Source of the DNA: an uncultured Lachnospiraceae bacterium
Lineage (GTDB): Bacteria > Bacillota > Clostridia > Lachnospirales > Lachnospiraceae
Assembly: GCA_946411695.1 (NCBI GenBank)
Contig: CAMKEX010000001.1
Span: 23,060-87,059 of the forward strand
Direction of reading: 5' to 3'
Length of the DNA: 64,000 nucleotides
Position numbers and translations under genes: made by a program
Shown here: positions 1 through 11,397 of the stretch, piece after piece
Numbering within the stretch: the stretch's first letter is position 1
How the letters are laid out: every line of letters begins with the position of its first letter
Notes under the pieces: model-generated
Told to the model about the DNA's origin: nothing
Database searches by the model: none
What the model saw: the letters and a program-made list of their open reading frames with translations, nothing else

Positions 1-1
1 A

Positions 2-1771
2 TCCGATGCCTCCTCTTTCCCTTCCGGCGGCCTTCGGGCAACCTTCGAGGCCCGCGGCTACACAGCATGGGATCCCACATCCTTCGCTTTTATTAAGGAA
101 AAGTCTCTGTGCATTCCCACAATCTTCTGTTCCTATTCGGGACATGCACTGGACAAAAAGATGCCCCTTCTGCGCTCCATGGACGCAGTCAGCAAAGAGG
201 CTGTCCGCATCCTGCGTCTGTTCGGAAACAACACTGCCAAGCGTGTCATCGCCCAGGTGGGTTCCGAGCAGGAATATTTCCTGATCGACAAAGAACTGTA
301 CAAGCAGAGGGAAGACCTGATCATGACCGGCCGGACCCTCATCGGCGCCAAACCGCCCCGCGGCCAGGAACTGGAGGACCACTACTACGGCGCGATCCGC
401 CCCCGCGTGCAGTCCTATATGCAGGACCTGGACAATGAACTCTGGAAACTCGGCGTCCTGTCCAAGACCAAGCACAATGAAGTGGCTCCCTCCCAGCATG
501 AGATGGCGCCTATTTTCACCGACGCCAACATGGCATGCGACCAGAACCAGATCACCATGGAGATGATGAAAAAGGTGGCCGACCGCCACGGTCTGGTCTG
601 CCTGCTGCACGAGAAGCCCTTCGCAGGCGTGAACGGCTCCGGCAAGCATGACAACTGGTCCCTCGGCACAGACACCGGCGAAAATCTCTTCAAGCCCGGA
701 TCCACTCCCCGTGAAAACGCCCAGTTCCTGCTGTTTCTGACCGCCTTCATCAAGGGCGTCGACGAATACCAGGATATGCTCCGCGCCACAGTCGCCACCC
801 CCGGCAATGACCACCGCCTGGGTGCTCAGGAGGCTCCGCCCGCTGTTGTTTCCATTTTCATGGGCGAGGAACTGAGCGCCGTCATCGAATCCATCATCGA
901 CGACACCGCCTACACCAATGCAGGCAAGCGCACCCTGGCCATCGGCGTCGACACCATGCCGCCCATTCCCATGGACAATACCGACCGCAACCGCACCTCG
1001 CCCATGGCTTTCACCGGCAACAAGTTTGAGTTCCGCATGGTAGGTTCCTCTCTCTCCATTTCCGGTCCCAACATCGTCCTCAACACCATGATGGCCGAGG
1101 AACTGGGCCGGTTCGCCGACGAGCTGGAAAAGTCCGATGACTTCCACCACGATCTCAATGCCCTGATCCGCCGGGAACTGACTGCCCACAAACGCATTAT
1201 TTTTGACGGCAACGGCTATGACGAGGCATGGATCGAGGAAGCCAAACGCCGCGGTCTCTGCAACAACATCTCCACTGTGGATGCTCTGCCGGCCTATATC
1301 ACCGACAAGAATATCGAACTCTTTACCAGCCACTCGATCTACACGCGCGATGAGGTCTATGCCCGCTACAACATCCACGTGGAGAACTATACCGCCACCA
1401 TCTCCATGGAGGCCAGGACCCTGATCGACATGCTGCGCAAAGAGATCCTTCCCGCCGTCTCACGATACGGCTCCACGCTCTGCCGCGGTGTCGAGAAGCG
1501 CAAAGCACTGGGCTTCCCCGCCAAATATGAAGAGATGAACGCCCTCAACAACTGCATGCTGACCGACTGTCTGAGCGATGCCTGCGACAAACTTGAAAAA
1601 GACCTCCGCATTGTTCCCTCGGATCCGGAAGAAGCCATGCGCTACTGCCACACCGTCATTGTACCGGACATGAACGAGTGCCGCAGCTTCGCCGATGAGC
1701 TTGAGTCCATCACCGCCCGCGATGCATGGCCGATCCCCGTCTACTCCGATCTCCTCTTCAGCGAGATCTGA
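2..1771 (+). CDS. glnN: Glutamine synthetase type III (GlnN), 5'-truncated by window start
   Basis: Frame is open from base 2 ([32 protein letters not shown]...) into the 536-aa ORF; GSIII motifs such as [14 protein letters not shown] and [16 protein letters not shown]. Confidence 0.95.
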   Translation, partial: SDASSFPSGGLRATFEARGYTAWDPTSFAFIKEKSLCIPTIFCSYSGHALDKKMPLLRSMDAVSKEAVRILRLFGNNTAKRVIAQVGSEQEYFLIDKELYKQREDLIMTGRTLIGAKPPRGQELEDHYYGAIRPRVQSYMQDLDNELWKLGVLSKTKHNEVAPSQHEMAPIFTDANMACDQNQITMEMMKKVADRHGLVCLLHEKPFAGVNGSGKHDNWSLGTDTGENLFKPGSTPRENAQFLLFLTAFIKGVDEYQDMLRATVATPGNDHRLGAQEAPPAVVSIFMGEELSAVIESIIDDTAYTNAGKRTLAIGVDTMPPIPMDNTDRNRTSPMAFTGNKFEFRMVGSSLSISGPNIVLNTMMAEELGRFADELEKSDDFHHDLNALIRRELTAHKRIIFDGNGYDEAWIEEAKRRGLCNNISTVDALPAYITDKNIELFTSHSIYTRDEVYARYNIHVENYTATISMEARTLIDMLRKEILPAVSRYGSTLCRGVEKRKALGFPAKYEEMNALNNCMLTDCLSDACDKLEKDLRIVPSDPEEAMRYCHTVIVPDMNECRSFADELESITARDAWPIPVYSDLLFSEI

Positions 1772-1813
1772 CGGATCCCTAAAGGGATCAGCCCTTTCAA
1801 TCAGATCATATTC

Positions 1814-1857
1814 AAAAATCCCTGCTGCACCAGTCCGGCGCCGCAGGGATTTTTTTG
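1814..1857 (+). terminator. Intrinsic terminator after glnN
   Basis: AAAAATCCCTGC...GCAGGGATTTTTTT. Confidence 0.8.
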
Positions 1858-2138
1858 ATATTGTTTTTAAAAAAACAGGCATTTTATGCTGATTTTAGTG
1901 ATATTAGTGTGGATCCGGAGCTCTCCCCTGAGTTCCCCTAAGTTTCCCCTGAGTTTCGCCCGAGCCCTGCGCCATGAAGGATAAACACATGCAGGGGGAT
2001 TACAAATTGTATGGGGCCTGCAGAAGGCAAAGAAATGCAGGCGCAGGATTGATTATAGATGACGCAGGAATGCAAGACAGTACAGGATTCCGACATGCGA
2101 TGGAATACAGAAGGCGCGGGAATGCAGGCAGTGCAGGA

Positions 2139-2999
2139 TCACTGAGGGATCCTTTCAAGCTCAGAGGGGTCCGGCATCCCCGGAGCTGCCGCGCCCTGCA
2201 CCGGGACGCTTTCTGCGTTTTCGCCCGGCAGGGACCCCTTCTCTCCGGCTCTTCTCTTTTCCCGTCTGATGATCTCGGATTCGCTTTTCTCCAGGATCAT
2301 CAGGGCAAGGCCCTCCCGGACCGTCACTGACGCGCGGCCGGAAGCCGTGCCGCGCACCGTGTCCGCGTTCACTTCATTGCTCACGCCCACCGGGAATGTA
2401 TTGGTAACAGTAACCTCCGAGAGAGGATATTTCATTCCCTTCAGAGTGACGCCAGTCACCTCCCTGTCCAGGGCAAAGAAGGAAAAAGTTCCTTCATAAT
2501 CCGCCGGCAGCAGCACTGTCTCGCCGCCGATGACCGCAGCCAGCGTCGTTTTTCCGATCAGGTATCCTTCCGCGCCCTCTTCCTTCAGCCAGGAAAGGGT
2601 CTGCAGATTGGCGACAGTGTGATCGAGCCGCCCGCCCAGAGCGCCGTAGAACAGGATCTCTCTGCAGCCCCGCTCCAGACACATCCGCGCCGCGTAGATC
2701 GTGTCCGTATCGTCCTTCTCACAGGGAAGCCTGAGCAGACAGCCCGGATGCACGGCTTCGAATTCATCCAGATAGGGTCGGAACCTGTCTTCCAGTGAAT
2801 CAAAATCCCCCAGGACAAGATCGGGCATGATCCCCTGGGCCAGGAGTCTGGGCAGGCCGCCGTCCACGGCAACGACAAGGGGATCCTCCCTGCAATATTC
2901 AAAAGCCTTCGCAGAACGAAGGCTTTTGTGTTTTTCCCCGACCGGAATCGGGATCGGTTCATATTCACCGGCGCACATCAGGATTGCACGTCTCATCAT
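2139..2999 (-). CDS. thiN: Thiamine pyrophosphokinase
   Basis: MMRRAILMCAGEYEP...VAVDGGLPRLL...PDLVLGDFDSLE...EKDDTDTIYA...GALGGRLDHTVANLQTL; start overlaps the pgsA stop (ATGA). Confidence 0.88.
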   Translation of the reverse strand: MMRRAILMCAGEYEPIPIPVGEKHKSLRSAKAFEYCREDPLVVAVDGGLPRLLAQGIMPDLVLGDFDSLEDRFRPYLDEFEAVHPGCLLRLPCEKDDTDTIYAARMCLERGCREILFYGALGGRLDHTVANLQTLSWLKEEGAEGYLIGKTTLAAVIGGETVLLPADYEGTFSFFALDREVTGVTLKGMKYPLSEVTVTNTFPVGVSNEVNADTVRGTASGRASVTVREGLALMILEKSESEIIRREKRRAGEKGSLPGENAESVPVQGAAAPGMPDPSELERIPQ

Positions 3000-3538
3000 T
3001 TTGTCTCCATGGTACGGACTACATCCATATTCTGAGCGATATAGGTCACAAGGGAAACGATGGTCAGCACCAGAGCAACCCACATCACGATCGTGGTCAC
3101 CATCTGCAGCGCAGGGATATTCATGATCATGAGGATGATCATGATCATCTGGAAGGTTGTCTTCCATTTGCCCCAGTAATTTGCCGCAATGACGATCCCA
3201 TGCTCGGTAGCGATCAGCCTGAAGCCGCTGATGATAAATTCTCTCGCCACAATGATCACAACGATCCAGGAGGGAATCCTGCCCAGTTCGATCAGGCAGA
3301 TCATACCGGAAATGGTCAGGATCTTGTCGGCCAGAGGATCCATAAACTTTCCGAAGGTAGTCACCAGATTGCGGCTGCGGGCAATATAGCCGTCCAGCAG
3401 GTCTGTCAGCGACGCAACGATGAAAAGCACCAGAGCGATCCATTTCATTGTTTCCGTTGTCTTGGAAAGAAGCAGGAAGACGACAAAAAACGGAACCAGA
3501 ATAACTCGAAGCACAGTCAGTTTATTCGGCAGATTCAT
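2996..3538 (-). CDS. pgsA: CDP-diacylglycerol--glycerol-3-phosphate 3-phosphatidyltransferase
   Basis: CDP-alcohol phosphatidyltransferase motif DLLDGYIARSRNLVTTFGKFMDPLADK. Confidence 0.95.
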   Translation of the reverse strand: MNLPNKLTVLRVILVPFFVVFLLLSKTTETMKWIALVLFIVASLTDLLDGYIARSRNLVTTFGKFMDPLADKILTISGMICLIELGRIPSWIVVIIVAREFIISGFRLIATEHGIVIAANYWGKWKTTFQMIMIILMIMNIPALQMVTTIVMWVALVLTIVSLVTYIAQNMDVVRTMETK

Positions 3539-3652
3539 AATACCCTCCCATCGGTCCGGTGGATTCCCGGCCGTTTTGCTTTACAAAAAACATGAACTAC
3601 AGGGCGCATATCCGTACGATTACGACCAGATCCGGTTCTGCCTGCGGGAAAG

Positions 3653-5011
3653 TCATTCCGCAATGACGCCGATCAGATCATATTCGTCGGATCCCGTGAT
3701 CTTCACACGGACAAAGTCACCCGACATCAGTTCCCGCCTGGTCTCTATGAAAAGAGTTCCGTCTACACCCGGTGCATCCATATAGGTACGCGCCGTATAG
3801 ACATCCTCTCCCACGATCCTGCCCTCTACGATGGCCTCCACTGTCCTGCCCTTCATGCGGCGGGCCTTTTTGAAGGCGATCTCCTGCTGCAGGAGCATCA
3901 GTTCTTTCCGGCGCTTTTTCTTGACCGGTGCCGGGATCTGGGCAGGCATTTTGGCGGCGGGTGTCCCCTCTTCACGGGAATAGGCAAAAACGCCCAGCCG
4001 CTCAAATTTCATTCTGCGGACAAAAGACAGCAGCGTCTTGTGGTCCTTGTCCACTTCACCGGGAAAACCCGTGATCAGAGTCGTCCGGATGCAGATGTCC
4101 GGAATCTCTTTTCTCAGAAGAGAGATGATTTCCTCCAGCTCTTTTCTGTCGGTGCGCCGTCCCATCCTCTTCAGGATGCTGTCGGAGGCATGCTGGATCG
4201 GCATATCAATATAATGAAGGACTTTTGCCTCCTCCTTCATGGTCTGCACCAGTTCCGGAGTGATCTCTTCCGGATAGCAGTACAGAAGGCGGATCCAGCG
4301 GATCTGCTCAATCTGTGCCAGTTTATGAAGCAATTCCGGAAGCATTTTCCTGCCGTACAGGTCTGTGCCGTAAAGAGTAGTCTCCTGGGCAACCAGGATC
4401 AGTTCGCGGACTCCCTGTCCGGCGAGCTGCTTCGCTGTCTCAAGAACGCTCTCCATCGGAATGCTCCTGTAGGAGCCGCGGATGGACGGGATCACGCAAT
4501 AGGTGCAGTGCTTGTTACAGCCCTCCGCAATGCGCAGATATCCATAGCCGTTCGCCGTGGTCAAAACACGCTTTGCGTCAGTCCTGGGGAGCCTGCGGAG
4601 ATCATTTAAGCGCACCAGCGCCCGGTCCTTTTCCTGCCGGCCGCCGTCCGCCTCATCACGTCCGAGTACCTCCTCCAGCGTCTGCAGGAGTGTGTCCTGG
4701 GCAGTTGTACCGATGACCGCATCGACCTCAGGAATCTCGCGGAGGATATCCTGGCTGTAGCGCTGAGCGAGACATCCGGTCACGATCAGGGCACGGAGCT
4801 GTCCGTCTGTCCTTCGCCGGGCAAGTTCCAGAATGCTCTCAATGCTCTCCTTTTTGGCGTCATTGATAAAGCAGCAGGTATTGATGACGGCAGCCTCTGC
4901 CGCTTCCTCGTCATCGGTGATCTCATATCCCGCCTGCGTCAGGTCTCCCAGCATTTCCTCGGAATCAACGAGATTCTTGTCACATCCGAGGGATACAAAC
5001 AGGATTTTCAT
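3653..5011 (-). CDS. rimO: Ribosomal protein S12 methylthiotransferase RimO
   Basis: MKILFVSLGCDKNLVDSE; radical SAM CNKHCTYCVIPSIRG; TRAM-like C-terminus. Confidence 0.95.
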   Translation of the reverse strand: MKILFVSLGCDKNLVDSEEMLGDLTQAGYEITDDEEAAEAAVINTCCFINDAKKESIESILELARRRTDGQLRALIVTGCLAQRYSQDILREIPEVDAVIGTTAQDTLLQTLEEVLGRDEADGGRQEKDRALVRLNDLRRLPRTDAKRVLTTANGYGYLRIAEGCNKHCTYCVIPSIRGSYRSIPMESVLETAKQLAGQGVRELILVAQETTLYGTDLYGRKMLPELLHKLAQIEQIRWIRLLYCYPEEITPELVQTMKEEAKVLHYIDMPIQHASDSILKRMGRRTDRKELEEIISLLRKEIPDICIRTTLITGFPGEVDKDHKTLLSFVRRMKFERLGVFAYSREEGTPAAKMPAQIPAPVKKKRRKELMLLQQEIAFKKARRMKGRTVEAIVEGRIVGEDVYTARTYMDAPGVDGTLFIETRRELMSGDFVRVKITGSDEYDLIGVIAE

Positions 5012-5421
5012 TCCTCAGCTTCCTCATCTGCGATCAGTTCTTCGCCGTCAGCGGCCTCATCTTCCTCTTCCGCGTCTTCAGCATCGGCTTCCTCTGCAGA
5101 TGCCTCCTCAGTATCCCCGGATTCTTCTGCGGAGATCATATCAGCGGAACCTGTTTCCAGGACGGGCTCAGGGAACTCTTCCTCTGCCTCATCCTCAGCC
5201 AGGATCCGGATCTCTCCCTGGTTGAGCTCATCGACTGCGGTCGAGAGGGGCTTTTCGCCTCTGGAAACCTTGACAAGAGGCTCGTCGCCGTCCACGATCT
5301 GGCGCGCGCGCTTGGCAGTCGCCATAACGATGGAATAGCGGCTGTTGATGACGGGAGTCTCTCCCTCCTCAACTCCTTTATTGACAACTTTCATAAGATC
5401 CACATAAGACGGATGAATCAT
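5008..5421 (-). CDS. rpoZ: DNA-directed RNA polymerase subunit omega with acidic C-terminal extension
   Basis: MIHPSYVDLMKVVNKGV...NSRYSIVMATAKRARQIVDGD; position between gmk and rimO. Confidence 0.85.
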   Translation of the reverse strand: MIHPSYVDLMKVVNKGVEEGETPVINSRYSIVMATAKRARQIVDGDEPLVKVSRGEKPLSTAVDELNQGEIRILAEDEAEEEFPEPVLETGSADMISAEESGDTEEASAEEADAEDAEEEDEAADGEELIADEEAEE

Positions 5422-5534
5422 GTAGGTAAACCTTTCCTTTCTATTTAGATATATATCATTCCAAACCAGCTCTCTCCCGCCGGAGCCTGTTTGCTGCGGC
5501 ATGTATCCGGAAAGGGCTGTTCTGTTTTTTTCTG

Positions 5535-6197
5535 TTACAGGATTTTCTCCAGTCCCGCACTGAAAGCAGCGGCGAAGGCCTCTTTTGCAGCCCGGTCGGT
5601 GATGATCTGACCGCCTGAATGATCGCCGTCAGCTGCCTCAGGTGTCCATGTGCCGCTGATCACGGAATGCAGGGACTCTGCGCAGGCTTCTACGTCGTCA
5701 TTGATGATCAGATAAGGATACTCCCCAATGGAGTGTACTTCCGCGGCAGCTCTGCGAAGCCGCTTCATTGCCTTCTCCTCCGATTCTGTCTGACGGCCGA
5801 AAAGTCTGTTTCTGAGTTCCTCCGCGGTCGGGGGTGCAATAAAAACAAGCAGCGTCTCCGGGAACTTTTCCCTGATCTGCATGGCGCCCTGCACCTCGAT
5901 CTCCAGAAGTACATCGCGTCCGGCGCGCCTGTTTTCCTCTACAAAAGCGCTCGGTGTTCCGTAATAGTTGTCCACAAACCCCGCATGCTCGAGCAGTCCG
6001 TCTCTTCTGACCAGATCTTCAAAGACTTCATTTGTGACAAAGTGATATTCGACACCGTCGGTCTCTCCCTCACGGGGCTTGCGCGTAGTCATGGATACCG
6101 AGAGCGCATATCCGTCATGCTCCTGCATCATACGGCGGATGACGGTCCCTTTTCCCGCTCCGCTGAAGCCGGAGATCACGATCAACTTTCCTTCCAT
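5535..6197 (-). CDS. gmk: Guanylate kinase
   Basis: MEGKLIVISGFSGAGKGTVIRRM; TTRKPREGETDGVEYHFV. Confidence 0.95.
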   Translation of the reverse strand: MEGKLIVISGFSGAGKGTVIRRMMQEHDGYALSVSMTTRKPREGETDGVEYHFVTNEVFEDLVRRDGLLEHAGFVDNYYGTPSAFVEENRRAGRDVLLEIEVQGAMQIREKFPETLLVFIAPPTAEELRNRLFGRQTESEEKAMKRLRRAAAEVHSIGEYPYLIINDDVEACAESLHSVISGTWTPEAADGDHSGGQIITDRAAKEAFAAAFSAGLEKIL

Positions 6198-6258
6198 TTA
6201 TCTGCCCCCTTTCCACATATCCGGTAAAACGGAAATCTCTGTAAAATGAGTTCAGTTC

Positions 6259-6525
6259 CTATTCTTCCTGGTCGTTTTCGGACTCCGAGAGGGCGCGCCC
6301 CCGGATCGTTTCCGGAAGCAGAGCCGACAGGACGATCCTGTCGTTTTCCATGACGATCACTGACTTTGTCTTCCTGCCCTGGGTCGCATCGATTGTGCGG
6401 CCGTCGTTTTTGGCCTGGGAGACCAGCCTCCTTACCGGGGCCGAATCGGGGCTCACGATCGCTATGATTTTTCCCGCATTGACAATATTGCCGAATCCGA
6501 CATGTATCAGTTTATTAACTGCCAT
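6259..6525 (-). CDS. remA: Extracellular matrix regulator RemA-like protein (DUF370)
   Basis: MAVNKLIHVGFGNIVNAGKIIAIVSPDSAPVRRLVSQAKNDGRTIDATQGRKTKSVIVM. Confidence 0.92.
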   Translation of the reverse strand: MAVNKLIHVGFGNIVNAGKIIAIVSPDSAPVRRLVSQAKNDGRTIDATQGRKTKSVIVMENDRIVLSALLPETIRGRALSESENDQEE

Positions 6526-6558
6526 ATACTGCACCGCAAATCTGATCGGATCTACAGA

Positions 6559-7437
6559 TCATTCGATATTCTGCACCTGCTCGCGAATCTTCTCTACAGA
6601 GGTCTTGAGTTCGATCGCATGGTCGGAAATTTCACGGTCATCCGACTTTGAGAGGATCGTGTTGGATTCTCTGTTCATCTCCTGCGCGATAAAGTCGAGC
6701 TTGCGGCCGATACTTCCTCCCCGGGAGAGCTCCTGCCTGGTCGCCTCGATGTGGCTGTGCAGACGGACAAGTTCCTCGTCCACACAGACCTTGTCCGCGT
6801 AGATGGTCACTTCCTGGGCAATCCTGGACTCGTCGATGGAAGACGATTCCAGAAGCTCCGTCACCTTGTCCTGCAGATTCTTTCTGTAGGACTCGATCAG
6901 CCCGGGCGCGCGCAAAGAGATAAATTCCACATGGCCCAGCATCTCCTCAAGCTTGCCGTCCAGGTCATTTTTGAGGAACTCGCCCTCCCGGACCCTGGCT
7001 TCGTCGAACATCACGGCAGCGTCCCTGAGGACCTCCTGGAGATTCTCCCAGATTCCTTCGGGATCGACCGGCTCTTCCTCCATGGACAGGACGTCCGGAA
7101 AACGGGCCAGAGAAGAGACACGGACATCATTCTCGATTCCGAACTCCTCAGCCATCTGCTTCAGATACTTCCAGTACTCCCCGGCTATACGGGCGTTATA
7201 TTTGACCTCCATGTTGGATTCGGTAAGATCCTGGTAGGAGATAAAGACATCCACCTTGCCGCGCTGCATATATTTCTTCAGCTCCTTGCGGATCTGTGCC
7301 TCAAGAGGATTGAGAATCCTGGGCATTTTGATATTAATGTCAAGATACCGGTTGTTGACAGATTTGATCTCCACCGCGATCCTGAAAGAATCGTTCTGTA
7401 ATTCACTTCTGCCGTATCCTGTCATGCTTCTGATCAT
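6559..7437 (-). CDS. yicC: YicC family endoribonuclease-like protein
   Basis: MIRSMTGYGRSE...EIKSVNNRYLDINIKMPR...LDFIAQEMNRESNTILSKS. Confidence 0.92.
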   Translation of the reverse strand: MIRSMTGYGRSELQNDSFRIAVEIKSVNNRYLDINIKMPRILNPLEAQIRKELKKYMQRGKVDVFISYQDLTESNMEVKYNARIAGEYWKYLKQMAEEFGIENDVRVSSLARFPDVLSMEEEPVDPEGIWENLQEVLRDAAVMFDEARVREGEFLKNDLDGKLEEMLGHVEFISLRAPGLIESYRKNLQDKVTELLESSSIDESRIAQEVTIYADKVCVDEELVRLHSHIEATRQELSRGGSIGRKLDFIAQEMNRESNTILSKSDDREISDHAIELKTSVEKIREQVQNIE

Positions 7438-7644
7438 GAGCTGTCCTCCTGAGGGGCGCTGCGTGTTCACGCCCTGGTCAGTATGTGGCTGTGTAACGAA
7501 GAGCATATAAAATCAGTATCCATTATAACATTATACTTTCACCCGTCAAGAAAGAAGTGTATACTAAATTGACGTGAGCCCATGCAGAATATGGGCTCAG
7601 GACTTTTGTACAGGTCCCGAATAAAGATAAGGAGACTTTTTTTC

Positions 7645-9456
7645 ATGGCTTTTGACGGCATCACCGTCGCCGGTCTGTGCAGTGAGCTGCAGGAAACGGC
7701 CGCCGGCGGACGCATCTATAAAATCGCGCAGACTGATAAAAACGAACTGGTGATCACCATACGCCCTGCCGCCGAACGCGGCAAAGGGCAGATCCGCCTC
7801 TACCTTTGTGCCGATCCCTCTCTTCCCCTGGTCTACCTGACCCGCACCAGCCGCCAGGCTCCCCTGCAGGCACCGGCTTTCTGCATGCTTCTGAGAAAGC
7901 ACCTGCAGAACGGGCGGATCGTCTCGATCACCCAGCCCGGCCTCGAGAGGATCCTGCGCTTCGAAGTCGAGCACCGCAATGAAATGGGCGACCTCTGCAC
8001 ACACTGTCTGGTCGTCGAGATCATGGGCAAACACAGCAACATCATCTTCCTCGATGACAGCGATACGATCGTCGACAGCATCCGGCACGTCTCCTCCCTG
8101 GTCAGTTCCGTGCGCGAGGTCCTGCCCGGCAGGCCCTATTTCATCCCCGACACACAGTCCAAAAAAGACCCCCTGAGCGAGACCCGCGAGGGCTTTATGT
8201 CAGTTCTGGACAATGGCCACATGGATGTCGCAAAGCTCCTCCTCAGGAGTTACACGGGCTTTTCCACCGTTGCGGCACAGGAACTTGCCCACAGGGCACA
8301 GCTCACCCAGGACCGCAGCGCGGCACTGCTTGCCCCCGCGGAAAAAGAGGCGCTCTGGGAGCAGTTCCGGGACCTGATCCTCCAGATCAGAGAAAAAAGA
8401 TTCACCCCGGTCATGTACTGCCGCCGGGGCGAAGGACAGGCAGCCGGGGCCCCCGCGGAATTCTCCCTTGTCAGGCTCGGCCACTATGCGGACTGCATTG
8501 AGGTTCCTTATGAATCTCCCTCCGCTCTGCTGGAGGATTTCTATGCCCGTAAAAATCTCTACACCCGTATCCGTCAGCGCTCCGCGGACCTCCGCCACAT
8601 CGTGCAGACTATCCTTGAGCGCGATGTGCACAAGTACGACCTCCAGTGCCGCCAGATCCGGGATACGGAAAAGAGGGAAAAATACAAAATTTACGGAGAA
8701 CTCCTCAATGCCTACGGTTATTCCGTTCCCGCCGGCGCAGAGAGCTGCCAGGTCCTGAACTACTACACCGGCGAAAACATCCGGATCCCGCTGGATCCCA
8801 CTCTCACGCCCCAGCAGAATGCCCAGAAATACTTTGACCGCTATGCACGCATGAAGCGCACCAACGAAGCGCTCACCCGCCTCACCGCAGAAGTAAGCGC
8901 CGAGATCGACCATTTGCGGAGCATCCAGAATGCCCTCGAATTCTCCACGACTGACGGCGATCTCTCCCAGATCCGCCGCGAAATGGAGGAGAGCGGCTTC
9001 CTTCGCCGCAAATACACCGGCCGCAGGGACTCCCGCTCAGACAGCAGAAAAGGCCGCTCCCGCACACCTCAGAGCAAGCCTCTTCACTATATCAGCAGCG
9101 ACGGATACGATATCTTTGTCGGCAAAAACAACACGCAGAACGACGAGATCACCTTCCATATGGCTGACAGCCGCGACATCTGGTTCCATGCCAATGATAT
9201 GCCCGGTTCCCATGTCCTGCTCAAAAGCGGCGGACGTTCCATGGACGAACTGCCGGACCGCGTTTTTGAAGAAGCCGCTGCCCTTGCCGCCTACTACTCA
9301 AGCGGCCGTGAGCAGGGCAAGGTTGAGATCGATTACCTCGAGCGCCGCAATGTCAAAAAGCCCTCCGGCGCAGCTCCCGGCTTCGTTGTGTACTATACCA
9401 ATTACTCCATACTCGCCAGGACGGATATCAGTGCCCTGCGCGAAGTAGAGGATTAA
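7645..9456 (+). CDS. rqcH: Rqc2/NFACT family protein (RqcH; fibronectin-binding protein A homolog)
   Basis: MAFDGITVAGLCSELQETAAGGRIYKIAQ; NFACT-R DIWFHANDMPGSHVLL; C-terminus NVKKPSGAAPGFVVYYTNYS. Confidence 0.92.
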   Translation: MAFDGITVAGLCSELQETAAGGRIYKIAQTDKNELVITIRPAAERGKGQIRLYLCADPSLPLVYLTRTSRQAPLQAPAFCMLLRKHLQNGRIVSITQPGLERILRFEVEHRNEMGDLCTHCLVVEIMGKHSNIIFLDDSDTIVDSIRHVSSLVSSVREVLPGRPYFIPDTQSKKDPLSETREGFMSVLDNGHMDVAKLLLRSYTGFSTVAAQELAHRAQLTQDRSAALLAPAEKEALWEQFRDLILQIREKRFTPVMYCRRGEGQAAGAPAEFSLVRLGHYADCIEVPYESPSALLEDFYARKNLYTRIRQRSADLRHIVQTILERDVHKYDLQCRQIRDTEKREKYKIYGELLNAYGYSVPAGAESCQVLNYYTGENIRIPLDPTLTPQQNAQKYFDRYARMKRTNEALTRLTAEVSAEIDHLRSIQNALEFSTTDGDLSQIRREMEESGFLRRKYTGRRDSRSDSRKGRSRTPQSKPLHYISSDGYDIFVGKNNTQNDEITFHMADSRDIWFHANDMPGSHVLLKSGGRSMDELPDRVFEEAAALAAYYSSGREQGKVEIDYLERRNVKKPSGAAPGFVVYYTNYSILARTDISALREVED

Positions 9457-9494
9457 AGGCCGTCTCCCCAGATCTGCAGCTGAAAGCGCCCTGA

Positions 9495-11187
9495 TCACAT
9501 CCAGCGCAGCTTTTTCAGCAGACGCGCAATGGCCGCCCCCTTGGGAAGACCCAGGATATCCTCTTCGGTAAAGCTCCCCATCCTGATCAGAATGAAGAAG
9601 TAGACCGGTATGGCCGCCAGAATGGCCGGCACCAGAGCGACGAAGTTCGCGAAATATTCACCCCGCACATGGGAGGCGAGCGCGAAGATCACCCGGTAAA
9701 CCGCAAAAGCGGCGGCTCCCATGACGAGGGCGCTGAAGACAGGCTTCCAGTAGACCTTGACCGCATCAAAGCGCAGTCCCAGATAGTGCCGCAGGAACAT
9801 TTCATTGAGGGCAAAAATGATCGCCGCGTACAGGACGCTGACAAATACCATGGCATAAATGCCCCAGTCGGTAAACCGCAGGAAAAAGATCAGCGCAGCC
9901 GTCTGGATGATCAGGGAAATACCGGCGCTGACGATGGGCATATTCATCTTTCCGATCGCCTGCAGGACCGCGTTCGTGATGGTGCCCACAGACAAAAAGA
10001 TGACAGTGACGGACTGCAGGGCCAAAAGGACCGAGGCCAGTTCCAGCGTCTCCCACTGGGGGAACATCAGCATGGTGACCGGACGGGCCAGCACCAGCAG
10101 ACCCACTGCACAGGGAATGGAAATGATCAGTGCCATCCTGGAGGCGTTGAGGGAACGGCGCCTTGTCTCCAGAAGGTCCCCTGAGGCATAGGCCGTAGCA
10201 ATATTGGGAATGATCGCCGCAGACACTGCCGTCGCGACCGAGATCGGGATATTGGTGATAACTACAGCCTTGTTGGAAAACAGACCGAAAACCGTTGTGA
10301 CCGCGGCCTCGGGAAGGCCTCTTCCGTCGATCAGCATATTCAGATAGATCATCTGGTCCAGTGTTGTCGTCAGATTCAGAATAAAACTGCTCACAATAAA
10401 GGGCGTGACCACCAGGATCGTGCTCTTCATGATCCTGGCATAGGATTCCGTGCGCCCCGTGTCCAGAGCGATCCTGCCAAAGAATCCCTTCCTGTGTCTC
10501 AGATAAGCGATCACCATGAAAATGAGGGCTGTAGCAACACCGATGCCGGTACCCATTGCGCTTCCCATGGCGCCGCGGACAGCCTTTTCTGTCGGGTCTG
10601 CATGGATCGAAGCCGTGCGGATCAGGATCGAGGCCGCTCCGATACTGACCGCCGCATTGGCGATCTGCTCCAGGATCTGCGACACGGAAGTCTGCACCAT
10701 GGACTGGTTGGCCTGGAAATAGCCTCGCACCGCACCCAGAATGCCGAACAGAAAGACCGTCGGCGCGAAGACCCGCAGGACCGGGACCGCATTGTGTTTT
10801 ACCAGGACTCCCGCCCCGAGATACAGGAGCAGGCTTCCGGCTGTTCCTACGATGAGTGAATAGATCAGGGCACAATGAAATGTCCTCTGGGCGTTCCTGT
10901 ACTCTCCCACTGCGATCTTGGTCGACATCTGCCTTGAAATGGCCGCCGGGAGAGAGTTGGAGGAGAGGATCAGAATGATCATATAAATATTATAGGCCGC
11001 ACCGTAATAGCCGTTTCCCTCGTCTCCGATGATCGCAGTCAGCGGGGCGCGGTATAAAAGACCGATAATACGGACCACAATGGTCGCGATCGCCAGGATA
11101 CCTGCCTGCACGGCGATACTGCTGCCCGCAGACTTTCCTTTTCCGCTGTCCGCTTCCTCAATCTCTCGTCTCGCATTCTCACCCATG
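9495..11187 (-). CDS. SpoVB/Wzx-like polysaccharide biosynthesis flippase (MOP superfamily); start approximate (ORF open to 11240)
   Basis: SIAVQAGILAIATIVVRIIGLLYRAPLTAIIGDEGNGYYGAAYNIYMIILILSS; about 14 TM helices expected. Confidence 0.88.
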
Positions 11188-11308
11188 ATGTCCTCTTTCT
11201 TTACCTGATTCTTCTCATTTGCGCCTCCTGCAGAAGGCACAGGTCATCTTCCCTGGATTCTTCTATCCGTAAATCTCTACCACTATATCATAAGTCTGCA
11301 GAAAAACC

Positions 11309-11335
11309 AATCGAGCAGGATGCTCCTGCTCGATT
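11309..11335. repeat. Perfect 12-bp inverted repeat with 3-nt loop
   Basis: AATCGAGCAGGA-tgc-TCCTGCTCGATT. Confidence 0.8.
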
Positions 11336-11397
11336 GACCGTTGGCCGCCAAATGCATCTTCGTGCAAGCACGAGATGCGCCCGGCGGCTTATCGCAC

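Noticed and set aside
3000-3443. N-terminal extension of the thiN ORF through pgsA
   Set aside because: Composition is a frame-shifted pgsA reading; the real start is at 2999, coupled to the pgsA stop
7574-7597. GAGCCCATgcagaatATGGGCTC hairpin upstream of rqcH considered as a riboswitch
   Set aside because: Single short hairpin without aptamer-like complexity or a matching consensus
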